A DNA stretch of 64,000 nt from Imperialibacter sp. EC-SDR9. GTDB taxonomy: Bacteria; Bacteroidota; Bacteroidia; Cytophagales; Cyclobacteriaceae. The notes below the pieces were generated by a model. That model worked only from the letters and a program-made list of their open reading frames with translations, searched no databases and was not told the DNA's origin. A program made the translations under genes and the position numbers. Of this stretch, positions 34,142-43,161 are shown one piece after another (the first letter of the stretch is position 1; every line of letters starts with the position of its first letter). Location: assembly GCF_902498805.1 (NCBI RefSeq), contig NZ_LR701580.1:1-64000 (forward strand), written 5' to 3'.

Positions 34142-34891
34142 CTATTTTGTGTATGCAGCTAATTTTCCCATCAAATGCTCCTTTTTTCTTGTAGCCACAG
34201 GAAGGGTCGTTCCATCCTTCAGCACAATTGAACCCCCATCGGCTTTATCGAGGCGAAGAAAAAACTTAAGATTAACCAGGTGAGACTGATGTGCACGAAA
34301 GAATTGATTCGAAGAGAAGAGGCTGTCAAAATCTTTCAGCGTCTTTGAGATAAGTAAGAACTTGCCATTGGCTAAATAGAACTTTGTATAGTTTCCTTCA
34401 GCTTCGCACCTCACAATTTCATCCGTTTCAATCAAGTGAATGCTATCGTGATCCTTCAGCAGCACCCTTTTGGGCAGACGCTCATCTCTTGAGTTCTCAA
34501 GCAATAATTTGAGAGAAAGTTTGTCGGAATGGGCTTTTACGGATTCTCTGGCCTTGGATACTGCATAATTGAGTTCGCCTGGATCAACTGGTTTCAGCAA
34601 GTAGTCTACCGCACTGAACTTAAAAGCCCGGATGGCGTATTCGTTGTGCGCCGTGACAAAAATGATTTTGAAGTCGATCGTCTCAAACTTTGAGAGTAAG
34701 TCAAACCCCGTGCCTTCATTGATCTCGACATCCAAAAAAACGAGATCGGGTTTTTTAGCGCTGATCACCTCAAACCCAGTACTAACCGAGGCTGCCTCAC
34801 CTACTACCTGGATATCAGGGTGTGAAACCTTCAAGAGAGCTCTTAGCGCCTCTCGCAGTGGGGCTTCGTCATCAACAATGATTGCTTCCAA
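34142..34891 (-). CDS. LytTR-family response regulator
   Basis: A 249-residue regulator: receiver domain (residues 1-120) with acidic D7/D8, phospho-acceptor D54 (LVFLDVEIN), Thr in FVTAHNEYA and Lys in YLLKPVD; then a LytTR DNA-binding domain (residues about 145-245) with DEIVRCEAEGNYTKFYL and FFRAHQSHLVNL. No histidine kinase is adjacent, although LytTR regulators usually pair with a LytS-like kinase. It may control the outer-membrane/lipoprotein pair 209 bases downstream on the same strand; that is a guess from position. Confidence 0.92.
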   Translation of the reverse strand: MEAIIVDDEAPLREALRALLKVSHPDIQVVGEAASVSTGFEVISAKKPDLVFLDVEINEGTGFDLLSKFETIDFKIIFVTAHNEYAIRAFKFSAVDYLLKPVDPGELNYAVSKARESVKAHSDKLSLKLLLENSRDERLPKRVLLKDHDSIHLIETDEIVRCEAEGNYTKFYLANGKFLLISKTLKDFDSLFSSNQFFRAHQSHLVNLKFFLRLDKADGGSIVLKDGTTLPVATRKKEHLMGKLAAYTK

Positions 34892-35252
34892 CTAGTCTTT
34901 AACAGTTAGTATGTGATAAGCTTATTGAAAAGTAATAATAGTGAAACTTTTGTGCCCGGGCCAACTCGTTTAAGTCTGAAAGGTCTCCTGGTTAATTTTC
35001 GTCTTCCATTTAAGAATTTTAATGGTCACAGCCGTTCCGATCACCACCAAGTCTGATGGTGCTTATTGGGAGCAAGTAAACAGGCTGAAGGAACTTCGTA
35101 AGACCCGGGAAGGTTAGCTGTGTGATTGGTTGTTTGTCGTCAAATCAATTCCGTTTCGACCTCATTGGCTTGTTAAAACCCAAATTCCTTTGCCTCTGGC
35201 ACCACTTAACAACTAATAGTCGCTAACTTTACAGCTTTAATACCCACACATA
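34892..35252. other. 361-base gap upstream of rlmN
   Basis: No tRNA or terminator was seen. It contains one short plus-strand reading frame, 35022-35117 (31 residues, from an ATG, with a sensible charged end KELRKTREG). It has no recognisable relatives and may be chance. A near match to a -7 element (TAACTTTA, 35224-35231) lies 22 bases before the rlmN start. Confidence 0.35.
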
Positions 35253-36293
35253 GTGCAAGATATCAGGAAAATTTCATCATCAGAGCTCGTCGATGTTTTT
35301 AAAACATGGGGAGAACCTGCTTTCAGAGCCAAGCAGGTGAGCGAATGGCTGTGGAAAAAGTCGGCCACTTCCTTTGATGAAATGACCAACCTTTCACTCA
35401 AGACAAGAGAGATGCTGAAGGAGCATTTCAGTATTTTGGCTGTGAGCACGGCCACCCGGCAAATGTCTTCAGATGGAACGATCAAATCAGGCTTTCGCTT
35501 GCACGACGGCCACATGATTGAGGGTGTGCTGATACCAGCCGATGATCGGATGACCGCTTGCGTGTCTTCACAGGTGGGTTGCTCATTGACTTGTAAGTTT
35601 TGTGCCACCGGTTATATGGAGCGCAAAAGGAATTTGGATCCCGCAGAAATTTACGATCAGGTGGTGATGATTGACAAGCAGGCAAGAGAGGCCAATAATG
35701 TACCTCTTACTAATATAGTGTACATGGGCATGGGCGAACCGCTGCTCAACTATGCCAATGTGCTCAAGTCGGTGGATTATATTACCTCTCCTGACGGGCT
35801 AGGCATGTCGCCCAAGAGGATTACTGTTTCTACAGCCGGCATTGCCAAAATGATCAAAAAGCTGGGGGACGACGAGGTGAAGTTTAACCTGGCTTTGTCG
35901 CTCCACGCCGCCAACGATGAAAAGCGCAACCAGATTATGCCCATCAACGAGTCCAATACATTGGAGGCATTGAAAGAGGCATTGCAGTATTTCTATCAGA
36001 AAACGAAGAACAAAATCACCTTCGAATACATCATGTTCTATAGCTTCAATGACACGTTGAAGGATGCGGAAGAGCTTTTCCAGTTTACCAAATCAGTGCC
36101 AAGCAAGGTGAACATTATAGAGTACAATCCGATTGCGGAAGCTACTTATAAAAATGCCGACCCCGAGGCGCTTGATAAGTTCTCAGCCTACCTGGAAGAC
36201 AGGGGTGTGGTGGTGAATGTGCGGCGAAGCAGAGGGAAAGACATCGACGCCGCCTGCGGGCAGCTAGCCATCAAAGACAAACCCGCTGCCTGA
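35253..36293 (+). CDS. rlmN: 23S rRNA/tRNA adenine-C2 methyltransferase RlmN
   Basis: Radical-SAM enzyme that methylates A2503 of 23S rRNA and A37 of some tRNAs. The 346-residue protein uses a GTG start at 35253, the only start giving the normal N-terminus. The radical-SAM cluster is bound by C110, C114 and C117 (VGCSLTCKFCATG), and C335 near the end (DIDAACGQLA) is the mechanistic methyl-carrying Cys. MGMGEPLLNY is the SAM-binding GGE-like segment. It is monocistronic here. Confidence 0.96.
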   Translation: MQDIRKISSSELVDVFKTWGEPAFRAKQVSEWLWKKSATSFDEMTNLSLKTREMLKEHFSILAVSTATRQMSSDGTIKSGFRLHDGHMIEGVLIPADDRMTACVSSQVGCSLTCKFCATGYMERKRNLDPAEIYDQVVMIDKQAREANNVPLTNIVYMGMGEPLLNYANVLKSVDYITSPDGLGMSPKRITVSTAGIAKMIKKLGDDEVKFNLALSLHAANDEKRNQIMPINESNTLEALKEALQYFYQKTKNKITFEYIMFYSFNDTLKDAEELFQFTKSVPSKVNIIEYNPIAEATYKNADPEALDKFSAYLEDRGVVVNVRRSRGKDIDAACGQLAIKDKPAA

Positions 36294-36319
36294 TCTGCTC
36301 TTGACATCAGCTACATTTT

Positions 36320-37225
36320 CTATTTCTTGCTTGCATTGAAAAGCTTCTGCTTTTCTTCTTTGCTCAGGCTCTCATACCCAGAGTGAGAAATCTTGTCGAG
36401 GATAGCGTCAATTTCATCCTGATCGGATTTAGTATTGGAGGATGAAGCTTTCTTCGTTCCGGTAAATTTTGTGCTCTTATGAGTTACCCTGATTTTTGGT
36501 GAGGGTTTAAATAAGCCTTTGAACCATTCCATCACACTTACCACGGGCGTGCCTATGTCGTTGCCTCGCTGGAGCTGTCGAATAAAGATAAAACCCATCA
36601 AAGCACCTCCCAGGTGAGCCAGCTCGCCGCCGGCGTTGGCACCAATGGTTTGTGAAAAAGATAGTAGTATATAGAAAATGGCGATGTATTTGATTTTAAC
36701 AGGCCCTAGAAAGAGCAGGAAAAAGGTGTAGTTGGGCATAAACGTGGCAGCTCCTACCACAATGGCGTACACACCTGCAGAAGCTCCCAGCATGACCGAT
36801 CCAGCCACTCTTTCATGAAAGTAGGGGATAAGGTTATAAATGAGTATGTAGAACAGTCCTCCAACTATGCCACCAATCACATACATGGAAATGGCCCGCT
36901 GGTCACCCAGGTACTCTACAATGATCTTCCCGAACCAAAAAAGGAAAAGCATATTGAAGATGATGTGGAAGAAGCCCTCATGGGTGAAGAAATACGAAAG
37001 CAGCGTCCATGGTTTGACGATGAAGCTATCAATGGACGCAGGTAACATGAACTGGCGAAGGATCGTCTGATAGACATCAGGGTTGCCCGACAAGACCAAT
37101 ATCACTTTGAAAATGATCAGCGCAACAAAAATAATCACGTTGATCATGATGAGCTGGATCAGCCCATTGTTAGGCCTGCTCCAGGCGTTTTTAAAATCGT
37201 CGAAAAGTCCGCCGTTTCCGTACAT
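36320..37225 (-). CDS. Rhomboid-family intramembrane serine protease
   Basis: A 301-residue membrane protein with about six spans. The rhomboid catalytic Ser is in GASAGVYAI and the His in LAHLGGALMGF; the ER-like entrance loop contains WTLLSYFFTHEGFFHIIFNMLFLF, given at residues about 73-96. A cytosolic tail of about 80 residues ends in DQDEIDAILDKISHSGYESL, a motif shared by Bacteroidota rhomboids. Tandem with a second rhomboid 6 bases upstream; both are probably co-transcribed with mutL. Confidence 0.92.
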   Translation of the reverse strand: MYGNGGLFDDFKNAWSRPNNGLIQLIMINVIIFVALIIFKVILVLSGNPDVYQTILRQFMLPASIDSFIVKPWTLLSYFFTHEGFFHIIFNMLFLFWFGKIIVEYLGDQRAISMYVIGGIVGGLFYILIYNLIPYFHERVAGSVMLGASAGVYAIVVGAATFMPNYTFFLLFLGPVKIKYIAIFYILLSFSQTIGANAGGELAHLGGALMGFIFIRQLQRGNDIGTPVVSVMEWFKGLFKPSPKIRVTHKSTKFTGTKKASSSNTKSDQDEIDAILDKISHSGYESLSKEEKQKLFNASKK

Positions 37226-37231
37226 AGTCTT

Positions 37232-38020
37232 CTAATAGAATTTGCTGGAGTTTTTTTGCCAGTATTTAATCACTATAAATGCGATGAGCATACCACCCAG
37301 GTGGGCCAGGTGAGCGACATTGTCCCCCTGAGAACGGTTTAGCTCCGAATACAATTCATAAGCTCCGTAGAAAAATACCAAATATTTTGCTTTGATGGGT
37401 ATGGGAGGGAATAACAAAAACAGTTGAGTATTGGGAAAGAGCATCCCAAAGGCCATCAAAATCCCAAACACAGCTCCAGATGCTCCCACCATGGGCACGT
37501 TTTCAATCCTCCCCATAAGGTCCTGCACAAATACCCTGCTTTGGCTGATATACTCCGGATTGTTTGGGTTTTCTACATAGGCATCGATAAAGCTAATCAA
37601 GCTTTCGTAGTACTGGCTGGCATGCTGCACCACAAAGAGGTTGAATGCTTCGGGGTCAGGGTCGGCCAGGTAGGCCATCGCATCATTTGACACAGCCGAA
37701 GTTTCAATATAGTCGATCGCAGCGTACAAAACACCGGCACCGATGCCAGTGACCATATAAAAGAAGAGGAATTTTTTCGGCCCCCAAAAACGCTCCAGCA
37801 TGTTGCCAAATATGATCAGGGCAAACATGTTCCCGAACAGGTGCATAAAGCTACCATGCACAAACATGTAGGTGATGAACTGGTACGGAGCAAACGAGTC
37901 GGCCAGAATATACCGCAGCCCAAATGTGGCTGCGAAGTCCATTTTTAAAATACTTTCCAAAAAAAACACCACCAGATTTACTATCAGGAGGTTTTTCACC
38001 ATGGGTGTCAGGTTGAACAT
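37232..38020 (-). CDS. Rhomboid-family intramembrane serine protease
   Basis: A 262-residue paralogue of the next gene. Catalytic Ser in GASGAVFGIL and His in VAHLAHLGGMLIAF are both kept. A loop insertion between spans (residues 105-165) is longer than in the paralogue. It starts 6 bases after mutL, a tight operon arrangement. The two rhomboids may form a pair with different substrate range. Confidence 0.92.
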   Translation of the reverse strand: MFNLTPMVKNLLIVNLVVFFLESILKMDFAATFGLRYILADSFAPYQFITYMFVHGSFMHLFGNMFALIIFGNMLERFWGPKKFLFFYMVTGIGAGVLYAAIDYIETSAVSNDAMAYLADPDPEAFNLFVVQHASQYYESLISFIDAYVENPNNPEYISQSRVFVQDLMGRIENVPMVGASGAVFGILMAFGMLFPNTQLFLLFPPIPIKAKYLVFFYGAYELYSELNRSQGDNVAHLAHLGGMLIAFIVIKYWQKNSSKFY

Positions 38021-38026
38021 AGGCGT

Positions 38027-39898
38027 TTATTCATTAAAGAAACTGGCAAGCCGATCAAGGCCCAATATGTACATGGTTGCCTGGCCTCCGGGCGTATAGT
38101 TAGGTTGGGTGCAGGCAAAAAGCTGATCGATCAATGAGACCATTTCTTCGTTGCTAAGCATCTTCCCATTTTTGAGCCCGGTGCGTTTGGCCATAGACCT
38201 CGCCAGATTCTCTTTACGATTTATACTCAATTCAGATTTATAAACTTTAAATTGTTCTATCAACCCCTCAAGCACTTCCTTCTCGTTGGAGCCCGAAAGT
38301 TCGGCAGGCATGCCGTTGATCACGAGGGTATTTTGGCCGAATATACTGAAAACAAATCCCAGTGCTTTCATTTCTTCTTCCATTTCCATCACTAATTGAT
38401 AATCGGACGGATTAAGGTTGAGCTGTTGCGGAAAAAGGAATTGCTGCGAAGCTGCCTGCCCCTTTTCGAGGTGGTGTGTGAACCGCTCGAAAAGTATCCT
38501 TTCGTGGGCGTGCTCCTGATTGATGATCAGCAAGCCTGATTTCACCTGCTTACAAATGTATTTTTTATGAAGCTGAAACGGTGCGTTGATTTCCACTTCA
38601 AGCACTGAGGCCTGAATTTCCTGAGTAGGTTCCTCTGGTGTTGCGTCGCTGGCAAACGTTTTCACAACAGGTTCGACGCCAGCAGCTCCCTCTTTCTTCA
38701 CCTCTTCAAAAGAATATTGGGCTTCCAGGTTGGCGTCTTCGTAGAGTCTTTCCCAGTTCTTTGCGTTGTTTTTACTCAACGGAGAACTGAAAGATGACGA
38801 ACCGGTTGGCATAGGTCGTTTCGCCTGGCTTATTTCATCAAAATTAAGCTTTGAGCGGGTGATGGCCTCAAAGTTCACGTCGTAATTGAAGTCCAGCGAA
38901 GGGGCAATGTTGTGTGCACCCAGTGCCTGCCTGATGGCAGATTTTACCACGCCATATATCATTCGCTCATCTTCAAATTTTACTTCTGTTTTTGTCGGGT
39001 GCACATTGATATCGATTTTGGAAGGATCCATGTCAATGAAAAGCACGTAAAACGGGTGGGTGTCTGCCGACAAAAGTCCTTCGAACGCACTTGTGAGGGC
39101 GTGATTCAGGTAATTGTTTTTGATGTAGCGATTGTTGATAAAGAAGAACTGCTCACCACGGGTTTTCTTGCTGAACTCAGGCTTACCAATGTAGCCATGG
39201 ATTTTTATTTGGTCGGTGCTTTCGTCCACCGGCACCAATTGTTCCCTGTAATTCTTGTTGAAGAGCCCAATGATCCGGCCTGATAGCTTTCCTTCCTCGA
39301 GCTGATATACCGGCAGGTCATTTTGATGGAGGGAAAATGCAATGCCCGGATGTGCCAGTGCCACCCGCTGGAATTCATCAATAATATGGCGCATTTCCAC
39401 TGGGTTGCTCTTGAGGAAATTACGCCTGGCCGGAACATTGAAAAAAAGATTTTTTACTGATACTGTGCTGCCCTGGGGTGTTACACAGGGCTCCTGTTTT
39501 TTGATCTCTGACCCTTCAATGCATATAAATGAGCCCAGCTCCGACTCTTTTCTTTTTGTTTTGAGCTCTACCTGAGCCACAGCGGCAATGGAAGCGAGAG
39601 CCTCGCCCCGAAACCCCTTTGTTTGAATCCGGAAGAGATCTTCGGGCGTTCTTAGCTTGGAGGTGGCGTGCCTCTCAAAACTCATGCGGGCGTCGGTTTC
39701 CGACATGCCAACTCCATTGTCGATCACCCGGATCAGCTGTTTGCCAGCCTCCTTCACGATCAATTGAATAGAAGTGGCTCCAGCATCTACGCTGTTTTCC
39801 AGCAATTCTTTGACAGCCGATGCGGGGCGTTGTACGACTTCTCCTGCCGCTATTTGGTTGGCTAGCGACTCAGGAAGGAGACGTATGATATCACTCAT
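38027..39898 (-). CDS. mutL: DNA mismatch repair protein MutL
   Basis: GHKL-ATPase that links MutS mismatch recognition to strand removal. The N-terminal ATPase is complete: E33-like ELLENSVDAGAT, DNGVGM, KGFRGEALASIAAV, with a linker after residue 330. The C-terminal endonuclease motif usual in MutH-less bacteria, DQHAxxExxxxE, reads NQEHAHERILFE at residues 460-471, and the later Cys-Pro-His motif is replaced by PNYTPGGQAT. The protein may therefore lack nicking activity. It is 623 residues long and follows a small membrane-protein gene by 3 bases. Confidence 0.95.
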   Translation of the reverse strand: MSDIIRLLPESLANQIAAGEVVQRPASAVKELLENSVDAGATSIQLIVKEAGKQLIRVIDNGVGMSETDARMSFERHATSKLRTPEDLFRIQTKGFRGEALASIAAVAQVELKTKRKESELGSFICIEGSEIKKQEPCVTPQGSTVSVKNLFFNVPARRNFLKSNPVEMRHIIDEFQRVALAHPGIAFSLHQNDLPVYQLEEGKLSGRIIGLFNKNYREQLVPVDESTDQIKIHGYIGKPEFSKKTRGEQFFFINNRYIKNNYLNHALTSAFEGLLSADTHPFYVLFIDMDPSKIDINVHPTKTEVKFEDERMIYGVVKSAIRQALGAHNIAPSLDFNYDVNFEAITRSKLNFDEISQAKRPMPTGSSSFSSPLSKNNAKNWERLYEDANLEAQYSFEEVKKEGAAGVEPVVKTFASDATPEEPTQEIQASVLEVEINAPFQLHKKYICKQVKSGLLIINQEHAHERILFERFTHHLEKGQAASQQFLFPQQLNLNPSDYQLVMEMEEEMKALGFVFSIFGQNTLVINGMPAELSGSNEKEVLEGLIEQFKVYKSELSINRKENLARSMAKRTGLKNGKMLSNEEMVSLIDQLFACTQPNYTPGGQATMYILGLDRLASFFNE

Positions 39899-39901
39899 TT
39901 G

Positions 39902-40261
39902 CTATTTTTTGAAAAAGATACCTCTGAAGCGAAAGTAAAGGTAAACAGGAACACCTAGCATTAAGAAGTAAAATACTTGATTGCCGTAAAAAAGATAGCC
40001 AACAAACCCGCCGAGGAGGATCACAGCAATGACAAGCTGAAGGAGCGACGTGGAATAATTGGTGCCCGTAAACGATGAGCCCGTTTTTCTTCTGAATGCT
40101 CCGGCAATGCTGGAGGTAGTGCCACTTTCGGCATCCTCATTCATCTCATTCTTTATTTTTCTGGTACGCTCTTCGATATCTTCCTTGACAGGGTCATAGT
40201 GTCTTGGTGTATAATCAAAGTTCTTATACCTTGGCAGGCGAATAATTGAAGGAATTCTCAT
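39902..40261 (-). CDS. Small two-span membrane protein, unknown
   Basis: A 119-residue protein. The N-terminus has the pattern LPRYKNFDYTPRHYDPVKEDIEER, a segment conserved in small proteins of Bacteroidota; a low-complexity Ser/Thr-rich linker and two predicted spans follow (about residues 73-90 and 95-110). The function is unknown. It is the first gene of the leftward operon with mutL and the two rhomboids. Confidence 0.75.
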   Translation of the reverse strand: MRIPSIIRLPRYKNFDYTPRHYDPVKEDIEERTRKIKNEMNEDAESGTTSSIAGAFRRKTGSSFTGTNYSTSLLQLVIAVILLGGFVGYLFYGNQVFYFLMLGVPVYLYFRFRGIFFKK

Positions 40262-40392
40262 AATAAAGCAGGTCTTCCGTTCTTCAAAATTTGGTACCGC
40301 TTTTGCTACTGTGTGCAGAAAGGCGAATAAATTCTTTACGTTTTAAAACAAAGTTAGGTTATATTTTAGGATTAACACAGATCAAAAGATCA

Positions 40393-43149
40393 ATGTTCCA
40401 AAAACTTTACCCGGCCTTAATAACGCTACTTTGCCTGGTGCTGATGCACCTCGGTGGCGGGGCGTATGCATGGGGTGAGCAGGAAGTTTTCGGTGAAATA
40501 GTAACACAGAGGTGGATGTTAACGCTGGAGGAGGTTGATAGAAGATCACAAAACGACTCTGTTGTAAAGTTTTTGAATCAAAATCAACTGGGGGGTATTT
40601 TATATCAGTCGCACCACTCCCTTTCCGAAATTGCAGCCCATATCGCCTTGGTTGAAGGAGGGACACCGCAGCAGCTGCTGATAGGGCTCAATCTCAGTGC
40701 CGCTGATCAAAAAACCTATCGCAACCTTGGGCTCACGCCACCGTCGGTGCTGGCAGCAGTGGCGGACGACGACTTGATACGTACGGCAGCCTCACGTGAC
40801 GCAGTGCTCTTACGTGGCGCAGGCATTGGCTTTGTGATGGTAGACCTCTTTCGGCTTTCTTTTTGGCAAGGCTATAGTGAGGAGCCCGAGGCTGTAAAAC
40901 AGTCTGCCGTTGCTTACCTGAAAGGTCTTACCGAAGGGGGAATTGATGTTGTCGGTAATTTCTCATCCAGTGCGTTTGGTGAATTAAGACTTCCTTTAAC
41001 CGAAGAGCTCAGCCTGTATAAGGAGGCCGAAATTAGGGGGGTCAATATTAGTTCTCTCCAAAATCAGCCAGTGGCTTTCGAAAACGGCTACGAGGCGACT
41101 AAATTCCTGGCTAAGGAGTTTAGCTACCATCCAATCACATTCGCCTCTTACCCTTCAGAAAAGGCCTGGAGTCAAGACTTGAAGAACCCTGTTGCTGATT
41201 TTCTTTTCGTGTCGCCAGGGCAGGCATTTCACGAGTCAGCAAGGCTTGCTGATGCCAAGATTAAATACAAAAAACAAAAAGCAGTAGCCGGGAAAATTTC
41301 GCAATGGAAGTTGCAGCGGCTCCTGCTCCGAAGCCAGCCTGAGGAGGTTATGGCAGCCGCAGGCAACGCAGCTGAAAGGTCATTTGCTTTTCAACTGAAT
41401 TTGAAGTCTGCCACGCTTCTTGCCAATGCTGAGGCCTTGATTCCGTTCAAAAAACTGGAAAATCAATCTTTTGCAACATCTTCTTTTGGCGACGTGAGCA
41501 AGGATTTTCTTGAGCATATGCACAAGTATGCGTCCGTAACAGAATTTGCCTTTCCCATGGGGCTGATGAGCGCAGAAATGCCAGCCTGGCAGATTGCACA
41601 TTTTGACAATTACATCGCCGCTATCGATCTGGCGTGGTTCGATGCCCTGAGCCAAGAGGAGCAGGCCAGGCTGCTGGGTTTTTTGATCAAACTGCAAAAA
41701 GACCGGACGAAGGTTACGTTGGTGCTTTTGGGATTGAGCGAAAACCTTGAGTTGTTTGCGGGCATTGAGCACATAAGCTACCACCCTGTGGGCGGTGAAC
41801 AGGCAGAGCGGCTGGCGCCGCAGCTTCTTTTTGGGGCCTATGGCTACTCAGGTAAATGGAATGGATCGAGGGAATTATTTGCTAGCGCATCTTCAACAGC
41901 ACCGCTGGCCAGACTAAAGTATGGAGAGCCATGGATGAGGACTATTAAAGGGCTCGATGTGGTTGACAGCATTGCAATAAAGGCCATTAGAGATAAAGCC
42001 ACCCCTGGTTGCCAGATTTTAGTTGCTAAAAGTGGAGTGGTACTTTACGAAAAGGCCTTTGGCTACCTGAGCTACGACAGCCTGATGCCTGTTACCAACG
42101 AGACACTTTATGACCTTGCTTCGTTAACCAAGGTGAGTGCTACTTTACAGGCGTTGATGATTTTGGTGGATCAGGGAAAGATCGATATTAAATCCAACCT
42201 TGGAGCCTACATTAAGAGTACGCTAGGCACAAACAAAGAGAGGCTGATTGTGGAGGATGTCCTGCTTCATCAAGCGGGGCTTAAGCCTTACATTCCTTTT
42301 TGGCAGCGATCTTACGAAAGCAAAAGAAAGAAGATACTTGACCCTATGTTCTTCAACGCTTCCGCCGGCGAGGAATTTTCCATGGAAATTCTGCCCGGTA
42401 TGTATTCAACTCCGGCGATGAAAGACTCAGTTTGGCAATGGACGCTGAAAACGGATTTGATGACTTTGGCGCCGAACGATTCAGTTTACACCTACAAATA
42501 CAGTGACCTTGGGTTCATGATCATCCAAAAGCTCGTAGAGGAAGTGACAGGAATGCCACTCGACGAGTTTGTGAGCAGAGAGGTGTATAAGCCTCTTGGC
42601 ATGGATCGGCTTTGTTTCCAACCTTTGTGCAGTTATCCCTACCAGTCAATCGCACCAACTGAGCTCGACTTCTATTTCAGAAAAAACATGGTTTGGGGAA
42701 CTGTGCACGATGAAAACGCAGCAATAATGGGTGGAATAGCCGGGCATGCCGGCCTGTTTGGTAATGCCAATTCGCTGGCGATTTTGCTTCAAATGCACCT
42801 GCAAAAGGGTTATTACGGAGGCAGGCAATATGTTGACAATAAGACAGTTGATCTGTTTACTCAGCGCCTGTCTAACAACGCTCCACGGGCGTTAGGCTGG
42901 GACATGAAAGACCTCTCTTTCACAAGAAATAATACTTCTTTTTGGAGTTCTGAAACTACTTATGGTCATACTGGGTTTACTGGTACGGCGGTGTGGGTGG
43001 ATCCGGAAATGGAACTAATTTATATCTTCCTTTCTAACAGGGTTCATCCCGACGCTCACAATAACAAACTCGTAGAATCGAATATACGTACAAGAATCCA
43101 GGACGTAATCTATCAGTCGCTAGGTTGGCAGCTTACTTCCGGTGAATAG
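40393..43149 (+). CDS. GH3-like/beta-lactamase fusion, GH3 site lost
   Basis: A 918-residue secreted protein; the ATG at 40393 begins a good signal peptide (FQKLYPALITLLCLVLMHL). The N-terminal half (residues about 30-520) aligns by pattern with the NagZ-like glycoside hydrolase family 3 region of known GH3/beta-lactamase fusions (LGGILYQ, IPFKKLENQSFATSSFG), but the KHFPGHGD-type catalytic loop has become GNFSSSAFGE at residues 188-197. The C-terminal half is a class C beta-lactamase/PBP-like domain with S577-LT-K580, Y703-S-D705 and H859-T-G861. Likely a periplasmic peptidoglycan-linked hydrolase or sensor; the substrate is unknown. Confidence 0.88.
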   Translation: MFQKLYPALITLLCLVLMHLGGGAYAWGEQEVFGEIVTQRWMLTLEEVDRRSQNDSVVKFLNQNQLGGILYQSHHSLSEIAAHIALVEGGTPQQLLIGLNLSAADQKTYRNLGLTPPSVLAAVADDDLIRTAASRDAVLLRGAGIGFVMVDLFRLSFWQGYSEEPEAVKQSAVAYLKGLTEGGIDVVGNFSSSAFGELRLPLTEELSLYKEAEIRGVNISSLQNQPVAFENGYEATKFLAKEFSYHPITFASYPSEKAWSQDLKNPVADFLFVSPGQAFHESARLADAKIKYKKQKAVAGKISQWKLQRLLLRSQPEEVMAAAGNAAERSFAFQLNLKSATLLANAEALIPFKKLENQSFATSSFGDVSKDFLEHMHKYASVTEFAFPMGLMSAEMPAWQIAHFDNYIAAIDLAWFDALSQEEQARLLGFLIKLQKDRTKVTLVLLGLSENLELFAGIEHISYHPVGGEQAERLAPQLLFGAYGYSGKWNGSRELFASASSTAPLARLKYGEPWMRTIKGLDVVDSIAIKAIRDKATPGCQILVAKSGVVLYEKAFGYLSYDSLMPVTNETLYDLASLTKVSATLQALMILVDQGKIDIKSNLGAYIKSTLGTNKERLIVEDVLLHQAGLKPYIPFWQRSYESKRKKILDPMFFNASAGEEFSMEILPGMYSTPAMKDSVWQWTLKTDLMTLAPNDSVYTYKYSDLGFMIIQKLVEEVTGMPLDEFVSREVYKPLGMDRLCFQPLCSYPYQSIAPTELDFYFRKNMVWGTVHDENAAIMGGIAGHAGLFGNANSLAILLQMHLQKGYYGGRQYVDNKTVDLFTQRLSNNAPRALGWDMKDLSFTRNNTSFWSSETTYGHTGFTGTAVWVDPEMELIYIFLSNRVHPDAHNNKLVESNIRTRIQDVIYQSLGWQLTSGE

Positions 43150-43161
43150 TTAGCAAGAGAT

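Noticed and set aside
35022-35117. 31-residue reading frame as a histidine-kinase remnant
   Set aside because: The sequence is too short to support any family; it is kept only as a note in the gap entry.
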